Below, one piece after another: positions 36,528-45,664 of a stretch of DNA of 64,000 nt. Source of the DNA: Erythrobacter sp. UBA1916 (GTDB lineage: Bacteria; Pseudomonadota; Alphaproteobacteria; Sphingomonadales; Sphingomonadaceae); contig DDFY01000004.1 of the NCBI GenBank assembly GCA_002337385.1, positions 198,953-262,952 on the forward strand, in the 5' to 3' direction. Position numbers and translations under genes: made by a program. Under the pieces are notes generated by a model that was given only the letters and a program-made list of their open reading frames with translations, did not search any database and was not told the DNA's origin. How positions within the stretch are numbered: position 1 is the first letter of the stretch; each line of letters opens with the position of its first letter.

Positions 36528-36761
36528 TCACTTGGGCACGGCGGTGGTCACTTGCAAGGCATGCAGTTCGCCGCCCACCCGTTCGCCGATCGCGGCATAG
36601 ACCATCTTGTGCTGCGCCACGCGGCTCTTCCCGACGAAGGCGGCGCTGGTAACGCGGGCGTGCCAGTGGTCGTTGTCGCCCGCCAGGTCGATCATCTCGA
36701 CCTCGGCATCGGGCAGGGCGGCGCGGATCAGCGCCTCGATTTCGGCAGCGGGCATAGCCAT
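36528..36761 (-). CDS. BolA family protein
   Basis: A 77-residue BolA/IbaG-type protein with a KH-like fold. It carries HWHARVTS near residue 32, and KSRVAQHKMVYAA, the conserved helix containing the cluster-ligand histidine. The adjacent grx4 gene supports a role in iron-sulfur trafficking as a Grx-BolA complex. Confidence 0.94.
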   Translation of the reverse strand: MAMPAAEIEALIRAALPDAEVEMIDLAGDNDHWHARVTSAAFVGKSRVAQHKMVYAAIGERVGGELHALQVTTAVPK

Positions 36762-36771
36762 CGTTTGGCGC

Positions 36772-37095
36772 TCAGCTCTCGCTCATAAGCTGGCGGCGCG
36801 CTTCCACGGACTGTTCCGCCAGTTGTGCACGCACCGTTGCCTCGTCGATATCGCAGCCTGCCTGAGTCAGGTCACCGAGCAGCTTGCGGATCACGTCCTC
36901 GTCGCCCGCTTCTTCGAAGTCGGCCTGAACGACGGCCTTCTTGTAGGCTTCGGTTTCCTCGGGGGTGAGGTTCATCAGCTTGGCTGCCCATTCGCCCATC
37001 AGGCGATTGCGGCGCGCGGCAATGCGGAAGGTGGTGTTCTCGTCCATGGCGAACTTTGCCTCTTCGGCGCGTTCGCGGTCGTTGAAAGTGGTCAT
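36772..37095 (-). CDS. DUF1476 protein, F1-ATPase zeta-subunit family
   Basis: A 107-residue helical protein starting MTTFNDRERAEEAKF, with RRNRLMGEWAA and ADFEEAGDEDVIRKL, the signatures of DUF1476. In Paracoccus this family is the zeta subunit that inhibits F1FO-ATP synthase through its N-terminus (family knowledge). The same role here is inferred; the N-terminal inhibitory region in non-Paracoccus members may be weaker. The ATG at 37095 is chosen from the family start. Confidence 0.88.
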   Translation of the reverse strand: MTTFNDRERAEEAKFAMDENTTFRIAARRNRLMGEWAAKLMNLTPEETEAYKKAVVQADFEEAGDEDVIRKLLGDLTQAGCDIDEATVRAQLAEQSVEARRQLMSES

Positions 37096-37121
37096 GCGTG
37101 TGATCCCTTGATCAAGAAAAG

Positions 37122-37724
37122 CTAGGCGGCGGCCTTCGTGCCGTTGGCCAGCCATGGCCGTTGGCTGCGCAGACGGTCCTCGTAGGCAGTGATTACGGCA
37201 TCGCTTTGCAGCGTCAAACCAACTTCGTCGAGCCCTTCGAGCAGGCAGTTCTTGCGGAACGGGTCGATCTCGAAGGTCCAGCGGTCCTGGAAGGGCGTGC
37301 TTACGCTCTGGTTTTCGAGGTTGATTGTGATCGGATCGCTCTGGGCGACCTCCATCAGCCGGTCGACCGCTTCCTGCGGCAGGGCCACGGTGAGAATGCC
37401 GTTCTTGAACGCGTTGCCGCTGAAAATGTCGGAGAAGCTCGGCGCGATGACGGCCTTCACACCCATGTCGAGCAGGGCCCAGGCGGCGTGCTCGCGGCTC
37501 GATCCGCAGCCGAAGTTGTCGCCCGCGATAATGATCGGGGCACCGGCGAATTCGGGATCGTCGAACACCGAATCCCCGTCCTTGCGCAGCGCCTCGAAAG
37601 CGCCTTCGCCAAGCCCGTCGCGGGTAATCGTCTTGAGGAAATGGGCGGGGATGATGATGTCGGTATCGACGTTCTTCATGCCAAACGGATAGGCGCGCCC
37701 TTCAACTTCGTTCACCTTTTCCAT
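37122..37724 (-). CDS. leuD: 3-isopropylmalate dehydratase small subunit
   Basis: 200 residues, the swivelling domain of isopropylmalate isomerase in leucine biosynthesis. VDTDIIIPAHFLK and the substrate-recognition GDNFGCGSSREHAAWAL are clear. The ATG at 37724 shares one base with the stop of the small membrane-protein gene upstream (TGATG). leuC lies two genes upstream on the same strand. Confidence 0.95.
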   Translation of the reverse strand: MEKVNEVEGRAYPFGMKNVDTDIIIPAHFLKTITRDGLGEGAFEALRKDGDSVFDDPEFAGAPIIIAGDNFGCGSSREHAAWALLDMGVKAVIAPSFSDIFSGNAFKNGILTVALPQEAVDRLMEVAQSDPITINLENQSVSTPFQDRWTFEIDPFRKNCLLEGLDEVGLTLQSDAVITAYEDRLRSQRPWLANGTKAAA

Positions 37725-37891
37725 CAGTCGGTCTCCGGTGCCTCGCCCGAGGGGATCGGCGGCAGCTGCTTCGCTTCGTTGGCGGTCTTCTTCTTGCGCG
37801 ATGTGAACATCAGCGCCGCGGCAATCGCGGCCGAGCCGATGGCAGCACCTGCGAGGGCGGCCTTTCCGCCGGGGATCTTGGACTTGCTCAT
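37724..37891 (-). CDS. Small single-span membrane protein
   Basis: A 55-residue protein with a basic N-terminus, one Ala-rich hydrophobic helix (about 11-29), then SRKKK and a polar Pro-rich tail. It lies between the DNA glycosylase gene and leuD, coupled to leuD by TGATG. I know no family; coding potential is supported by position and topology only. Confidence 0.6.
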   Translation of the reverse strand: MSKSKIPGGKAALAGAAIGSAAIAAALMFTSRKKKTANEAKQLPPIPSGEAPETD

Positions 37892-37931
37892 AATAGGGCC
37901 AGATGCGCGCAGGCTGGCCCGGTTGCAAGTC

Positions 37932-38415
37932 TCAGGCGACAAATTTGCGCAATGCGAGCCAGTGTTCGGTCTTTTTCGCGAGCGGCATGGCGGCATAGGC
38001 AGCGCTGGAGGAGGGCAGGTCGACCAGCTCTGGCGCCGCTTGCCCGGCGAGTTGCCTGCGCCCGATCTTCGCGGACTTTGCGCCGTTGAAGGCAAGGGCG
38101 CGCAGGTTGGGCAAGCTGGCGGCAAATTCGGCGAGCGGGTTCGCCTCGTGGGCGCGAATCGCGGTGTCGAGGCTGCCGCTGCGCTCAGCCGAGGCGACCG
38201 AGTCCCACAGGCCGATATGGTGCGCGCGCAGGGTGGCGAGCCGCGCCTCGTAATCGAGCGACACCAGATCGCGTTCGATCACTGCACCGACGAGATGCCA
38301 GAAGCCATTGCCAGGATGCGCGTAATAGCGCCGCTCGGCCAGTGACCGTTCGCCCGGAAGTGAGCCGAGGATGACGAGGCGCGTGTCGTCGTCGACGACC
38401 GCGCCGAACCCGCTC

Positions 38416-38429
<14 letters not shown>
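37932..38429 (-). CDS. DNA-deoxyinosine/uracil glycosylase (UDG family 6-like)
   Basis: A 165-residue protein of the uracil-DNA glycosylase superfamily. LVILGSLPGERSL and YYAHPGNGFWHLVG match the hypoxanthine/uracil glycosylase group, in which Asn of the GNxFW region is catalytic. It would remove deaminated bases from DNA. The start is GTG at 38429, inside the last 14 bases of leuC, so it is likely co-transcribed with leuC-leuD without sharing the pathway. Confidence 0.85.
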
Positions 38430-39852
<1,423 letters not shown>

Positions 39853-39954
39853 GATGCGGGGCAGATAGCGATCCTTTGTCCTTCCGCCAAGTCGCCGTCG
39901 ATCAGGCGTAGTTTACGCCTTGGCAAAAGCGCCTCCGGTAGCTATTTGAAACTT

Positions 39955-40380
39955 ATGGCCGCAAACTCCCACACCATGCCGATCACCATTGAAGCCGACG
40001 ACATCGACTTCATGGGGCACGTCAACAATGCCCGCTATCTGGGCTGGGTGCAGGATGTGGTGCTGGCGCACTGGCACAAGCTGGCCCCGGCAGAAGAGGC
40101 CGCGCGGATCGCCTGGGTCGCGCTCAAGCACGAGATTACCTATCGCAAGCCCGCCTTTCTGACCGATGATATCAACGCCACCACGGTGCTGGAAAAGGTC
40201 GCCGGAGCGCGCGCGTTCTACAACACTGTGATTGCGCGCGGCGAGGAAGTTCTGGCTGAAATCAAGAGCATGTGGTGCTGTCTTGACAAGGAAAGTCACC
40301 GCCCCTCGCGGATTGACCGCGATGTGGCCGAGCAGTGCTTCGGACTGCCGCGCAAGCAGGATCGCTACCTCGGCGACTGA
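39955..40380 (+). CDS. Acyl-CoA thioesterase (hotdog fold, 4HBT family)
   Basis: A 141-residue thioesterase. The conserved DIDFMGHVNNARYLGW motif near residue 15 is the 4HBT active-site segment with the catalytic Asp, and TYRKPAFLTDDI follows. The substrate is unknown. The ATG at 39955 is used; an ATG at 39976 would give a 134-residue product. Convergent promoter sharing with leuC on the other strand; crtZ follows on the same strand after 47 bases. Confidence 0.85.
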   Translation: MAANSHTMPITIEADDIDFMGHVNNARYLGWVQDVVLAHWHKLAPAEEAARIAWVALKHEITYRKPAFLTDDINATTVLEKVAGARAFYNTVIARGEEVLAEIKSMWCCLDKESHRPSRIDRDVAEQCFGLPRKQDRYLGD

Positions 40381-40427
40381 TCGGCCTGCGTCTGGCAAGG
40401 CGCGCCGCATAGGCCTATAGCTTGGTC

Positions 40428-40964
40428 ATGACCGACATACTCGTCCCCGCGCTGATCGTGCTGGCCACCGTGGCCTGGATGGAGTGGGTCGCCTGGGCGA
40501 GCCACAAGTACATCATGCATGGCTGGGGTTGGGGCTGGCATCGCGATCATCACGAGCCGCATGCGAACGTCCTCGAGAAGAACGACCTTTATGCCATTGT
40601 CGGCGCACTGATGAGCATTTCGATGTTCGCGCTCGGCTCGCCGCTGGTGCTGGGCGCGCATGCCTGGTGGCCCGCGACGTGGATCGGGCTCGGCATTCTC
40701 GGTTACGGGATCATCTATACGCTGGTGCATGATGGGCTGGTCCATCAGCGCTATTTCAAATGGGTGCCGAAGAAGGGCTATGCCAAGCGGCTGGTGCAGG
40801 CGCACCGGCTGCACCATGCGACCGTGGGCAAGGAGGGCGGGGTGAGCTTCGGTTTCGTCTGGGCGCAAGACCCGGCCAAGCTCAAGGCCGAGCTACGCCG
40901 TCAGCGCGAGGCGGGGATTGCCGTGGTGCGCGAAAGTGCGCAGCCGGTCGGGCGCAATCTCTAG
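40428..40964 (+). CDS. crtZ: Beta-carotene 3-hydroxylase
   Basis: A 178-residue membrane di-iron hydroxylase that converts beta-carotene to zeaxanthin. The four histidine clusters HKYIMH, HRDHH, HDGLVH and HRLHH are intact and four hydrophobic segments span the protein. No other carotenoid gene lies nearby. It marks a pigmented organism making zeaxanthin or derivatives. The end overlaps the convergent DUF454 gene by four bases. Confidence 0.95.
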   Translation: MTDILVPALIVLATVAWMEWVAWASHKYIMHGWGWGWHRDHHEPHANVLEKNDLYAIVGALMSISMFALGSPLVLGAHAWWPATWIGLGILGYGIIYTLVHDGLVHQRYFKWVPKKGYAKRLVQAHRLHHATVGKEGGVSFGFVWAQDPAKLKAELRRQREAGIAVVRESAQPVGRNL

Positions 40965-41314
40965 GCCTCGGCGCGGGTCCAGAGCCAGGCGGCGACGGCG
41001 GCAAGGCAAGTGAGCGGGATCAGCGCAATCGGAAAGCCGACCGTGGCCGTGGTGATCGCCCCGGCAATGGCCATTGCAATTACCGCGGATTTCTTGGCCT
41101 TGCGCGAGATCGCGCGCCGTTCGCGCCAGTCGCGAAGGGGCGGGCCGTAGACCTTGTGGTTCTGCATCCGCTCGGCCCATTCGGGATGGCCGCGCAGGAA
41201 GCAAAACAGCGCCACCAGCAGGAAAACGAAGCCCGGCATCAGCGGCAGCACGATGCCGATCCAGCCAAGGCAGAAGAAGAACGCTCCGGCGAAGGTCCAG
41301 AGCCGGCTGTTCAT
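40961..41314 (-). CDS. DUF454 (YbaN family) membrane protein
   Basis: A 117-residue inner-membrane protein with hydrophobic segments at the N-terminus (LGWIGIVLPLMPGFVFLLVALFCF region) and C-terminus, separated by the conserved FLRGHPEWAERMQNHKVYGP-type loop with two basic runs. Function is unknown for the family. One base separates it from the end of sufE, so they form one unit. Confidence 0.9.
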   Translation of the reverse strand: MNSRLWTFAGAFFFCLGWIGIVLPLMPGFVFLLVALFCFLRGHPEWAERMQNHKVYGPPLRDWRERRAISRKAKKSAVIAMAIAGAITTATVGFPIALIPLTCLAAVAAWLWTRAEA

Positions 41315-41315
41315 G

Positions 41316-41723
41316 TCAGGCCGCCGCGATCCGCGCCGCGTGCTCTCGCACCAGCGCGATCATGTTGGGGACGCCCTGCGTGCGGTTGGAGGAAAGCTGG
41401 TTTTTGAGGTCGAACGGTTCGAGCGCTGCGGCCACGTCCATCGCGGCAACCTCGCTGGCGGGCTTATCCTGCACCGCCGAGACCACCAGCGCGACGATCC
41501 CCTTGGTGATCGCGGCGTTCGAATCGGCGAGGAAGTGCAGCTTGTCGGCATTGCCGGTGGGGTAGACCCAAACCTGCGCCGAGCAGCCGCGCACCAGCGT
41601 GGCGTCGGTCTTCAGCGCGGCGGGCATTTCTTCCAGCTCGCGGCCGAGCTCGATCAGCAGGCGATAACGTTCGTCGGCGTCGAGGAAATCGTATTCCTCG
41701 TGGATGTCTTGGAGGGATCGCAT
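41316..41723 (-). CDS. sufE: Cysteine desulfuration protein SufE
   Basis: A 135-residue sulfur acceptor that takes persulfide sulfur from SufS for iron-sulfur assembly. The acceptor cysteine lies in VRGCSAQVWV (near residue 46), and RTQGVPNMI near the C-terminus is typical. The ATG at 41723 (MRSLQDIHEEY) is chosen; the longer frame upstream has no family match. It lies downstream of the psp operon but starts after a 55-base gap. Confidence 0.93.
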   Translation of the reverse strand: MRSLQDIHEEYDFLDADERYRLLIELGRELEEMPAALKTDATLVRGCSAQVWVYPTGNADKLHFLADSNAAITKGIVALVVSAVQDKPASEVAAMDVAAALEPFDLKNQLSSNRTQGVPNMIALVREHAARIAAA

Positions 41724-41778
41724 GGGCGCGCGCCTACCATCTCGGCCATCCCAGCGAAAGCCGGGATGACGATGTGCC

Positions 41779-42015
41779 CTACAGGTCCACGCCGCTGGCG
41801 ATGGCTTCCAGCTTGCGAATGCGCTCCTTGAGGTCGGCAATCTCGATCCGCGCGGCGCCTTCGCGCGATCCGCCAAAGTGCTCGGGCGATCCGCGAGCGG
41901 TATCCAGCTCGCGCAGCTTGAGCGCCAGCCAGCCCTGCCACATCACCAGCGCCGCACCGGCGAGGATCGACAGCGACAACACCATGCTCACAGCGATCAG
42001 CATGCTCTCGCTCAT
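41779..42015 (-). CDS. Small membrane/coiled-coil protein, last gene of the psp operon
   Basis: 78 residues: an N-terminal membrane helix (about 5-27) and a cytoplasmic tail ending in EIADLKERIRKLEAIASGVDL, a short coiled coil. The architecture is that of PspB. Its ATG overlaps the upstream stop by four bases. It is one of three consecutive PspB-like genes after pspC. Function unknown; likely a membrane partner in the Psp complex (inference). Confidence 0.75.
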   Translation of the reverse strand: MSESMLIAVSMVLSLSILAGAALVMWQGWLALKLRELDTARGSPEHFGGSREGAARIEIADLKERIRKLEAIASGVDL

Positions 42016-42296
42016 TCCGACTTGCTCCTTTCGTCACGCAACTGCTCAATTTCGCGGGCGAGGTTGAGGCTTTCGCGGTCCTCGGTGGCGATCCGTTCGA
42101 GCACTTTCACCCGTTCGCGCAGTTCGGCCAGTTCGCGGGCCATCTCGCTTTCGCGGGCGCGGTCTGCCGCGTGATCCGCGACCGGGTTGCCCCACATGTC
42201 GCGCACGACCCCTTGCTTGGTTTCCTGGTGCCGGTTCCAGGCGGCATAGGCCATGCCGCAGATGGCCACGAGGAAGATCATCGTCCACAGGCTCAT
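42012..42296 (-). CDS. Small membrane/coiled-coil protein, psp operon (second PspB-like)
   Basis: 94 residues: membrane helix 3-19, a QGVVRDMWGNPV loop, then a charged helix with ELRERVKVLERIATEDRE. The VKVLERI heptads recur in the neighbouring genes (VRVLERIVTD in the next one), suggesting duplication or a shared coiled-coil interface. Four-base overlaps at both ends imply strict co-translation. Confidence 0.75.
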   Translation of the reverse strand: MSLWTMIFLVAICGMAYAAWNRHQETKQGVVRDMWGNPVADHAADRARESEMARELAELRERVKVLERIATEDRESLNLAREIEQLRDERSKSE

Positions 42297-42616
42297 TGCA
42301 TGCGCTCCTTCATTGGCAGGTCCAGCGGAATGCCATCGGCGCCATCCTCGACCTTGCGGGTGTCGCGCAGGGCTTCGATCTGGGTTGCCACGTCATAGCC
42401 GCCATCGGTGACGATCCGTTCGAGCACGCGCACGCGGTCCTCCAGCTTCTGCACCTGCGCGGCATATTGCGCGGCGCGTTCGGCGGTGTTCTGCGCGGTG
42501 GCATCGACCTGGATCGCCGCGATCTTCTGCTTGTGCTTCGCCCAGATCGCAACGATCGGGATCGACAGCGCGAAGATCGGTACAATCACGCCGATCAGTC
42601 CGGATAGGTCACCCAT
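42293..42616 (-). CDS. Small membrane/coiled-coil protein, psp operon (first PspB-like)
   Basis: 107 residues: membrane helix 5-24 (LIGVIVPIFALSIPIVAIWA), then a helix with KLEDRVRVLERIVTDGGYDVATQIEALRD, which closely resembles the PspB tail (ERMDTVERLVASDN). It starts 33 bases after pspC. Probably a diverged PspB paralogue. No enzymatic motif is visible. Confidence 0.78.
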   Translation of the reverse strand: MGDLSGLIGVIVPIFALSIPIVAIWAKHKQKIAAIQVDATAQNTAERAAQYAAQVQKLEDRVRVLERIVTDGGYDVATQIEALRDTRKVEDGADGIPLDLPMKERMQ

Positions 42617-42649
42617 GGCATAGTCCCCCTGTGGCTTGCGTGGTGCCGC

Positions 42650-43027
42650 TCAGCGCAACCGCTCGATCTCGGCCGACAGGCGCGGGTTGCTCGACACGTA
42701 GTAGCTCTCGACATCGGCCAGACGCCGGTCGACGTCCTTCATCCGGGCGCGGATTTCGCGCGCGGTGCGCTTCGGGCTCTGGCGAACCGACTGCCAGTAG
42801 CGGGCCTCTTCCGGCTCGACGTAGAGATAGGGCGGCTTCTTGTTCAGGATGAAGCAGGCAATGGCGTAGGCCGGGATCGTCCATCCGCCGGTGGCGAAGG
42901 TGAGGAACACCGTGCCCATGCGCACCCAGAAGGCATCGACTCCGGTGTAGTCCGCGATCCCCGCGCAAACGCCGAACAGCTTGCCGTTGTGCTTGTCACG
43001 GTAAAGCTTGGTGCGGGGCGAGTTCAT
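42650..43027 (-). CDS. pspC: Phage shock protein C
   Basis: A 125-residue PspC: KLYRDKHNGKLFGVCAGIADYTGVD, a hydrophobic segment (about 38-62), then an Arg-rich coiled coil to the end. PspC sits in the inner membrane, senses stress and with PspB draws PspA from PspF to the membrane. Its ATG overlaps pspB by four bases. Confidence 0.94.
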   Translation of the reverse strand: MNSPRTKLYRDKHNGKLFGVCAGIADYTGVDAFWVRMGTVFLTFATGGWTIPAYAIACFILNKKPPYLYVEPEEARYWQSVRQSPKRTAREIRARMKDVDRRLADVESYYVSSNPRLSAEIERLR

Positions 43028-43329
43028 GCGCGGGGTCCTTTCTTTTCGGCGAGCATCTTTTCGAGTTCGTGCAGCGGAACATTGTCCACTTCGCGGTTGT
43101 GCTGGACGCGCGCAGGCTTGAACTCGGGGTTGTCGGAGGCGACCAGGCGCTCGACCGTGTCCATGCGTTCGTCGAGGCGCTTGGCAAGCTGGTACAGCTC
43201 TTCGAGCAAGACCTCGTCATCGGTGGTGATGGTGGCGGCGGTTTTCCACTTGGTCACATAGTGGAGCACGACCCACGGCAAGCCGATGAAGATCGTGGCA
43301 ATTGCAATAACGGGCATCAGATCATCCAT
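43024..43329 (-). CDS. pspB: Phage shock protein B
   Basis: 101 residues, an N-terminal membrane helix (about 6-25, FIGLPWVVLHYVTKWK) and a coiled-coil tail with LYQLAKRLDERMDTVERLV. This is somewhat longer than E. coli PspB (74 residues). It starts three bases after pspA and overlaps pspC. Confidence 0.93.
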   Translation of the reverse strand: MDDLMPVIAIATIFIGLPWVVLHYVTKWKTAATITTDDEVLLEELYQLAKRLDERMDTVERLVASDNPEFKPARVQHNREVDNVPLHELEKMLAEKKGPRA

Positions 43330-43332
43330 GGC

Positions 43333-44016
43333 TTATCCTTCCTTTTCCGAGCCCTTGCCGAGCGCGCGCTTCAATTCTTCCAGTTCCTCATCGACCTTGT
43401 CGCCGCCTTCCAGCTCGGCAAATTCGTCGGCGAGGGTCTTCTTGCCCTTGCCGCCGATATCGAGCGAGTCGGCGCGGCCTTCGGCATAGTCGACGCGGCG
43501 TTCAAGCTGGTCGAACCGGGCGAGCGCTTCATCGACGCGTTCGTTGGTCATCAGGTTGCGTAGCTTGAAGCGGTTTTCCGCGCTTTCGAGGCGGGCCGCG
43601 ATCTGGCTCTGGCGGCTGCGGGCTTCGCGCAGGCGGCTTTGCAGCTTGGCGATATCGGCCTCGTAAGCGCGCAGGGCGTCGTCGAGCACGGCGATCTCTG
43701 TCTTGAGCTGGTCGGACATGTCTGCCGCCTTGCGCCGTTCCATCAGCGCGGCACGGGCAAGATCCTCACGGTCCTTGCTGAGCGCGAGCTGCGCCTTCTC
43801 GTTCCAGTCGGTCTGCAGCTGGTCAAGCTTGACGGTGTGGCGGTGCATCTCCTTCTGGTCGGCGATGGTGCGCGCGGCAGAGGCGCGCACTTCGACCAGC
43901 GTTTCCTCCATCTCGAGGATAATCATGCGGATCATCTTGGCCGGATCGTCGGCCTGGTCGAGCAACTCCGAAAAGTTGGCGGCGATGATGTCGCGGGTAC
44001 GAGAGAATATTCCCAT
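43333..44016 (-). CDS. pspA: Phage shock protein A (PspA/IM30 family)
   Basis: A 227-residue coiled-coil protein that binds and inhibits PspF and, under stress, coats the inner membrane. MGIFSRTRDIIAANFSELLDQADDPAKMI is the family N-terminus, followed by continuous helices. The ATG at 44016 follows GGAG by eight bases and matches E. coli length (222). The frame stays open upstream to a GTG at 44163 that overlaps the small ORF stop as GTGA, so a longer form with 49 extra residues is conceivable. Confidence 0.95.
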   Translation of the reverse strand: MGIFSRTRDIIAANFSELLDQADDPAKMIRMIILEMEETLVEVRASAARTIADQKEMHRHTVKLDQLQTDWNEKAQLALSKDREDLARAALMERRKAADMSDQLKTEIAVLDDALRAYEADIAKLQSRLREARSRQSQIAARLESAENRFKLRNLMTNERVDEALARFDQLERRVDYAEGRADSLDIGGKGKKTLADEFAELEGGDKVDEELEELKRALGKGSEKEG

Positions 44017-44159
44017 CAAGCTGTCTCCGGATTTGATCGCGCGAGCGACCGGCGTGGGAGTGGTGCGTATACGTTCGATCTCACGATCGAGCCGCGTGCC
44101 ACTATCGGGCCTGCGGGTCTCGCTGCCAAGCGGCTCGTGACCAAGGGGCGCCTTGCCGT

Positions 44160-44315
44160 TCACGCTAGCGCCGTCGAGGTAATAGGCGCGGCCATGCTAT
44201 AGGCCGAGGCGCTGGCCGGGGCGAGCGCGGTGAAGGTAACGAAGGCCACCATGGCCGCGACGCTGACGAGCGCGGCCTGGCCGAGTTCGCTGGCAAAGAA
44301 GCGGGAAGTGAACAT
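44160..44315 (-). CDS. Small hydrophobic protein, first gene of the psp operon
   Basis: A 51-residue peptide beginning MFTSRFFASELGQAALV with one hydrophobic segment (about 12-34) and an Ala/Ser-rich, Pro-containing tail that could be periplasmic. AGGAG lies eight bases before the ATG. It is the first frame after the sigma-54 promoter and precedes pspA by 143 bases. The similar peptide at 26236 has the same place in the other sigma-54 locus. No known family; it does not resemble E. coli PspD or PspG. Confidence 0.65.
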   Translation of the reverse strand: MFTSRFFASELGQAALVSVAAMVAFVTFTALAPASASAYSMAAPITSTALA

Positions 44316-44350
44316 GGCGAAAACTCCTGATTGGTGTACGGCACATGAAC

Positions 44351-44368
44351 TGCAAACGCCGTGCCAAT
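44351..44368 (-). promoter_or_regulatory. Sigma-54 promoter of the psp operon
   Basis: On the minus strand TTGGCACGGCGTTTGCAG: GG at -24 (44365-44364), GC at -12 (44353-44352), ten bases between. TGGCACG-N4-TTGCA is an essentially perfect consensus. Inferred start near 44340. Confidence 0.88.
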
Positions 44369-44431
44369 TTGAGAAATTGCATTATTTCATAGGCTTATGA
44401 ATTTGTTGGCCTGAGCAGTGTTGGTAATTAT

Positions 44432-44452
44432 TGCCAAGGCTTGGGAAATATC
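44432..44452. promoter_or_regulatory. Putative PspF upstream activating sequence
   Basis: TGCCAAnnnTTGGGAAATnTC, an imperfect dyad, at about -112 to -92 of the psp start and 15 bases before the pspF ATG. It matches 26077-26097 in sequence, orientation and distance. Its closeness to pspF also suggests autorepression as in E. coli. Confidence 0.6.
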
Positions 44453-44466
44453 GCTAGAATTCGGTC

Positions 44467-45492
44467 ATGGAGCGGGCAACGCAATTCATTGGGCAATCGA
44501 GCGCCTTTCTCGATGCGGTCGAGCGCGCCAGTCGCGCCGCGCCAATGCGCCGCCCGGTGCTGGTGATCGGCGAGCGCGGGACGGGCAAGGAACTGATCGC
44601 CGAACGCCTCCATCGCCTGTCGGACCGCTGGGAAGAACCGCTCGTCACCATGAACTGCGCGGCGCTGCCCGAAACGCTGATCGAGGCAGAGCTGTTCGGC
44701 CACGAGGCGGGGGCCTTCACCGGCGCGACCAAGGCGCGGGTAGGGCGGTTCGAGGAGGCCGATCGCGGCACGCTGTTTCTCGATGAACTCGGCACCCTTT
44801 CTATGGGCGCGCAGGAGCGGCTGCTGCGCGCGGTGGAATATGGCGAGGTGACGCGGATCGGTGCCAGCCGTCCTACGCGGGTGGATGTGCGGATCGTGGC
44901 TGCTACCAACGAGGACCTGCCCGCGCGCGCTGAGGCGGGTGACTTCCGCGCCGACTTGCTCGACCGGCTGAGCTTCGAGGTCATCACGCTGCCGCCGCTG
45001 CGTGTGCGCGAAGGCGACGTGCCGGTGCTGGCCGACTATTTCGGGCGGCGCATGGCGGCCGAGCTGGGGTGGGAGGAATGGCCTGGCTATGCTGCCCATG
45101 TGGCCGAGGCGATGGAAGAGTTCCCGTGGCCGGGCAACGTGCGCGAACTGCGCAATGTGGTGGAGCGCGCGGTCTACCGGTGGGATGATTGGACCAGCCC
45201 GATTGGTGATGTGGTGTTCGATCCATTCCAGTCACCCTGGAAGCCGGCACCGATGCCCTCGGCGACTCCGGCCCCGGCCAAACCGGCAGCCGCTGCGGCG
45301 GCGCCATCGCCTGACCGATACGACGATATCGACGACCTTCGCGCGGCGGTTGACGAGCACGAGCGCAGCATTCTCATCCACGCGCTGGGCCGAAACCGCT
45401 GGAACCAGCGCCAGACCGCGCAGGCACTGGGCCTGAGCTACGACCAGCTGCGCCATTGCATCCGCAAGCACGGGATCGACAAGCAGGAGTGA
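44467..45492 (+). CDS. pspF: Psp operon transcriptional activator PspF (sigma-54 enhancer-binding protein)
   Basis: A 341-residue AAA+ activator without a receiver or sensory domain, as in E. coli. Walker A GERGTGKE (35-42), the sigma-54 contact loop GAFTGA near 82, Walker B GTLFLDELG near 100 and the C-terminal Fis-type helix-turn-helix RNRWNQRQTAQALGLSYDQL are all present. W55 in SDRWEEP corresponds to W56 of E. coli PspF, which contacts PspA. An Ala/Pro linker (about 260-280) is longer than usual. Divergent from the psp operon. Confidence 0.95.
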   Translation: MERATQFIGQSSAFLDAVERASRAAPMRRPVLVIGERGTGKELIAERLHRLSDRWEEPLVTMNCAALPETLIEAELFGHEAGAFTGATKARVGRFEEADRGTLFLDELGTLSMGAQERLLRAVEYGEVTRIGASRPTRVDVRIVAATNEDLPARAEAGDFRADLLDRLSFEVITLPPLRVREGDVPVLADYFGRRMAAELGWEEWPGYAAHVAEAMEEFPWPGNVRELRNVVERAVYRWDDWTSPIGDVVFDPFQSPWKPAPMPSATPAPAKPAAAAAAPSPDRYDDIDDLRAAVDEHERSILIHALGRNRWNQRQTAQALGLSYDQLRHCIRKHGIDKQE

Positions 45493-45664
45493 CCGCCACC
45501 GCGCTGAGCGGAGCGGCTATGGTTAAGGCGATCCGAACAGGGGCTTAACTTGGCGCAAACTCTATAAGTCTAGAAACCAGTTGGTAAGCAATGAAGGTGA
45601 AGGATGGCCTGAGAGAGGTCAATCTGGCCAGCTTCGCTCACACGCAGGAGACTAAGAGCAGCCT

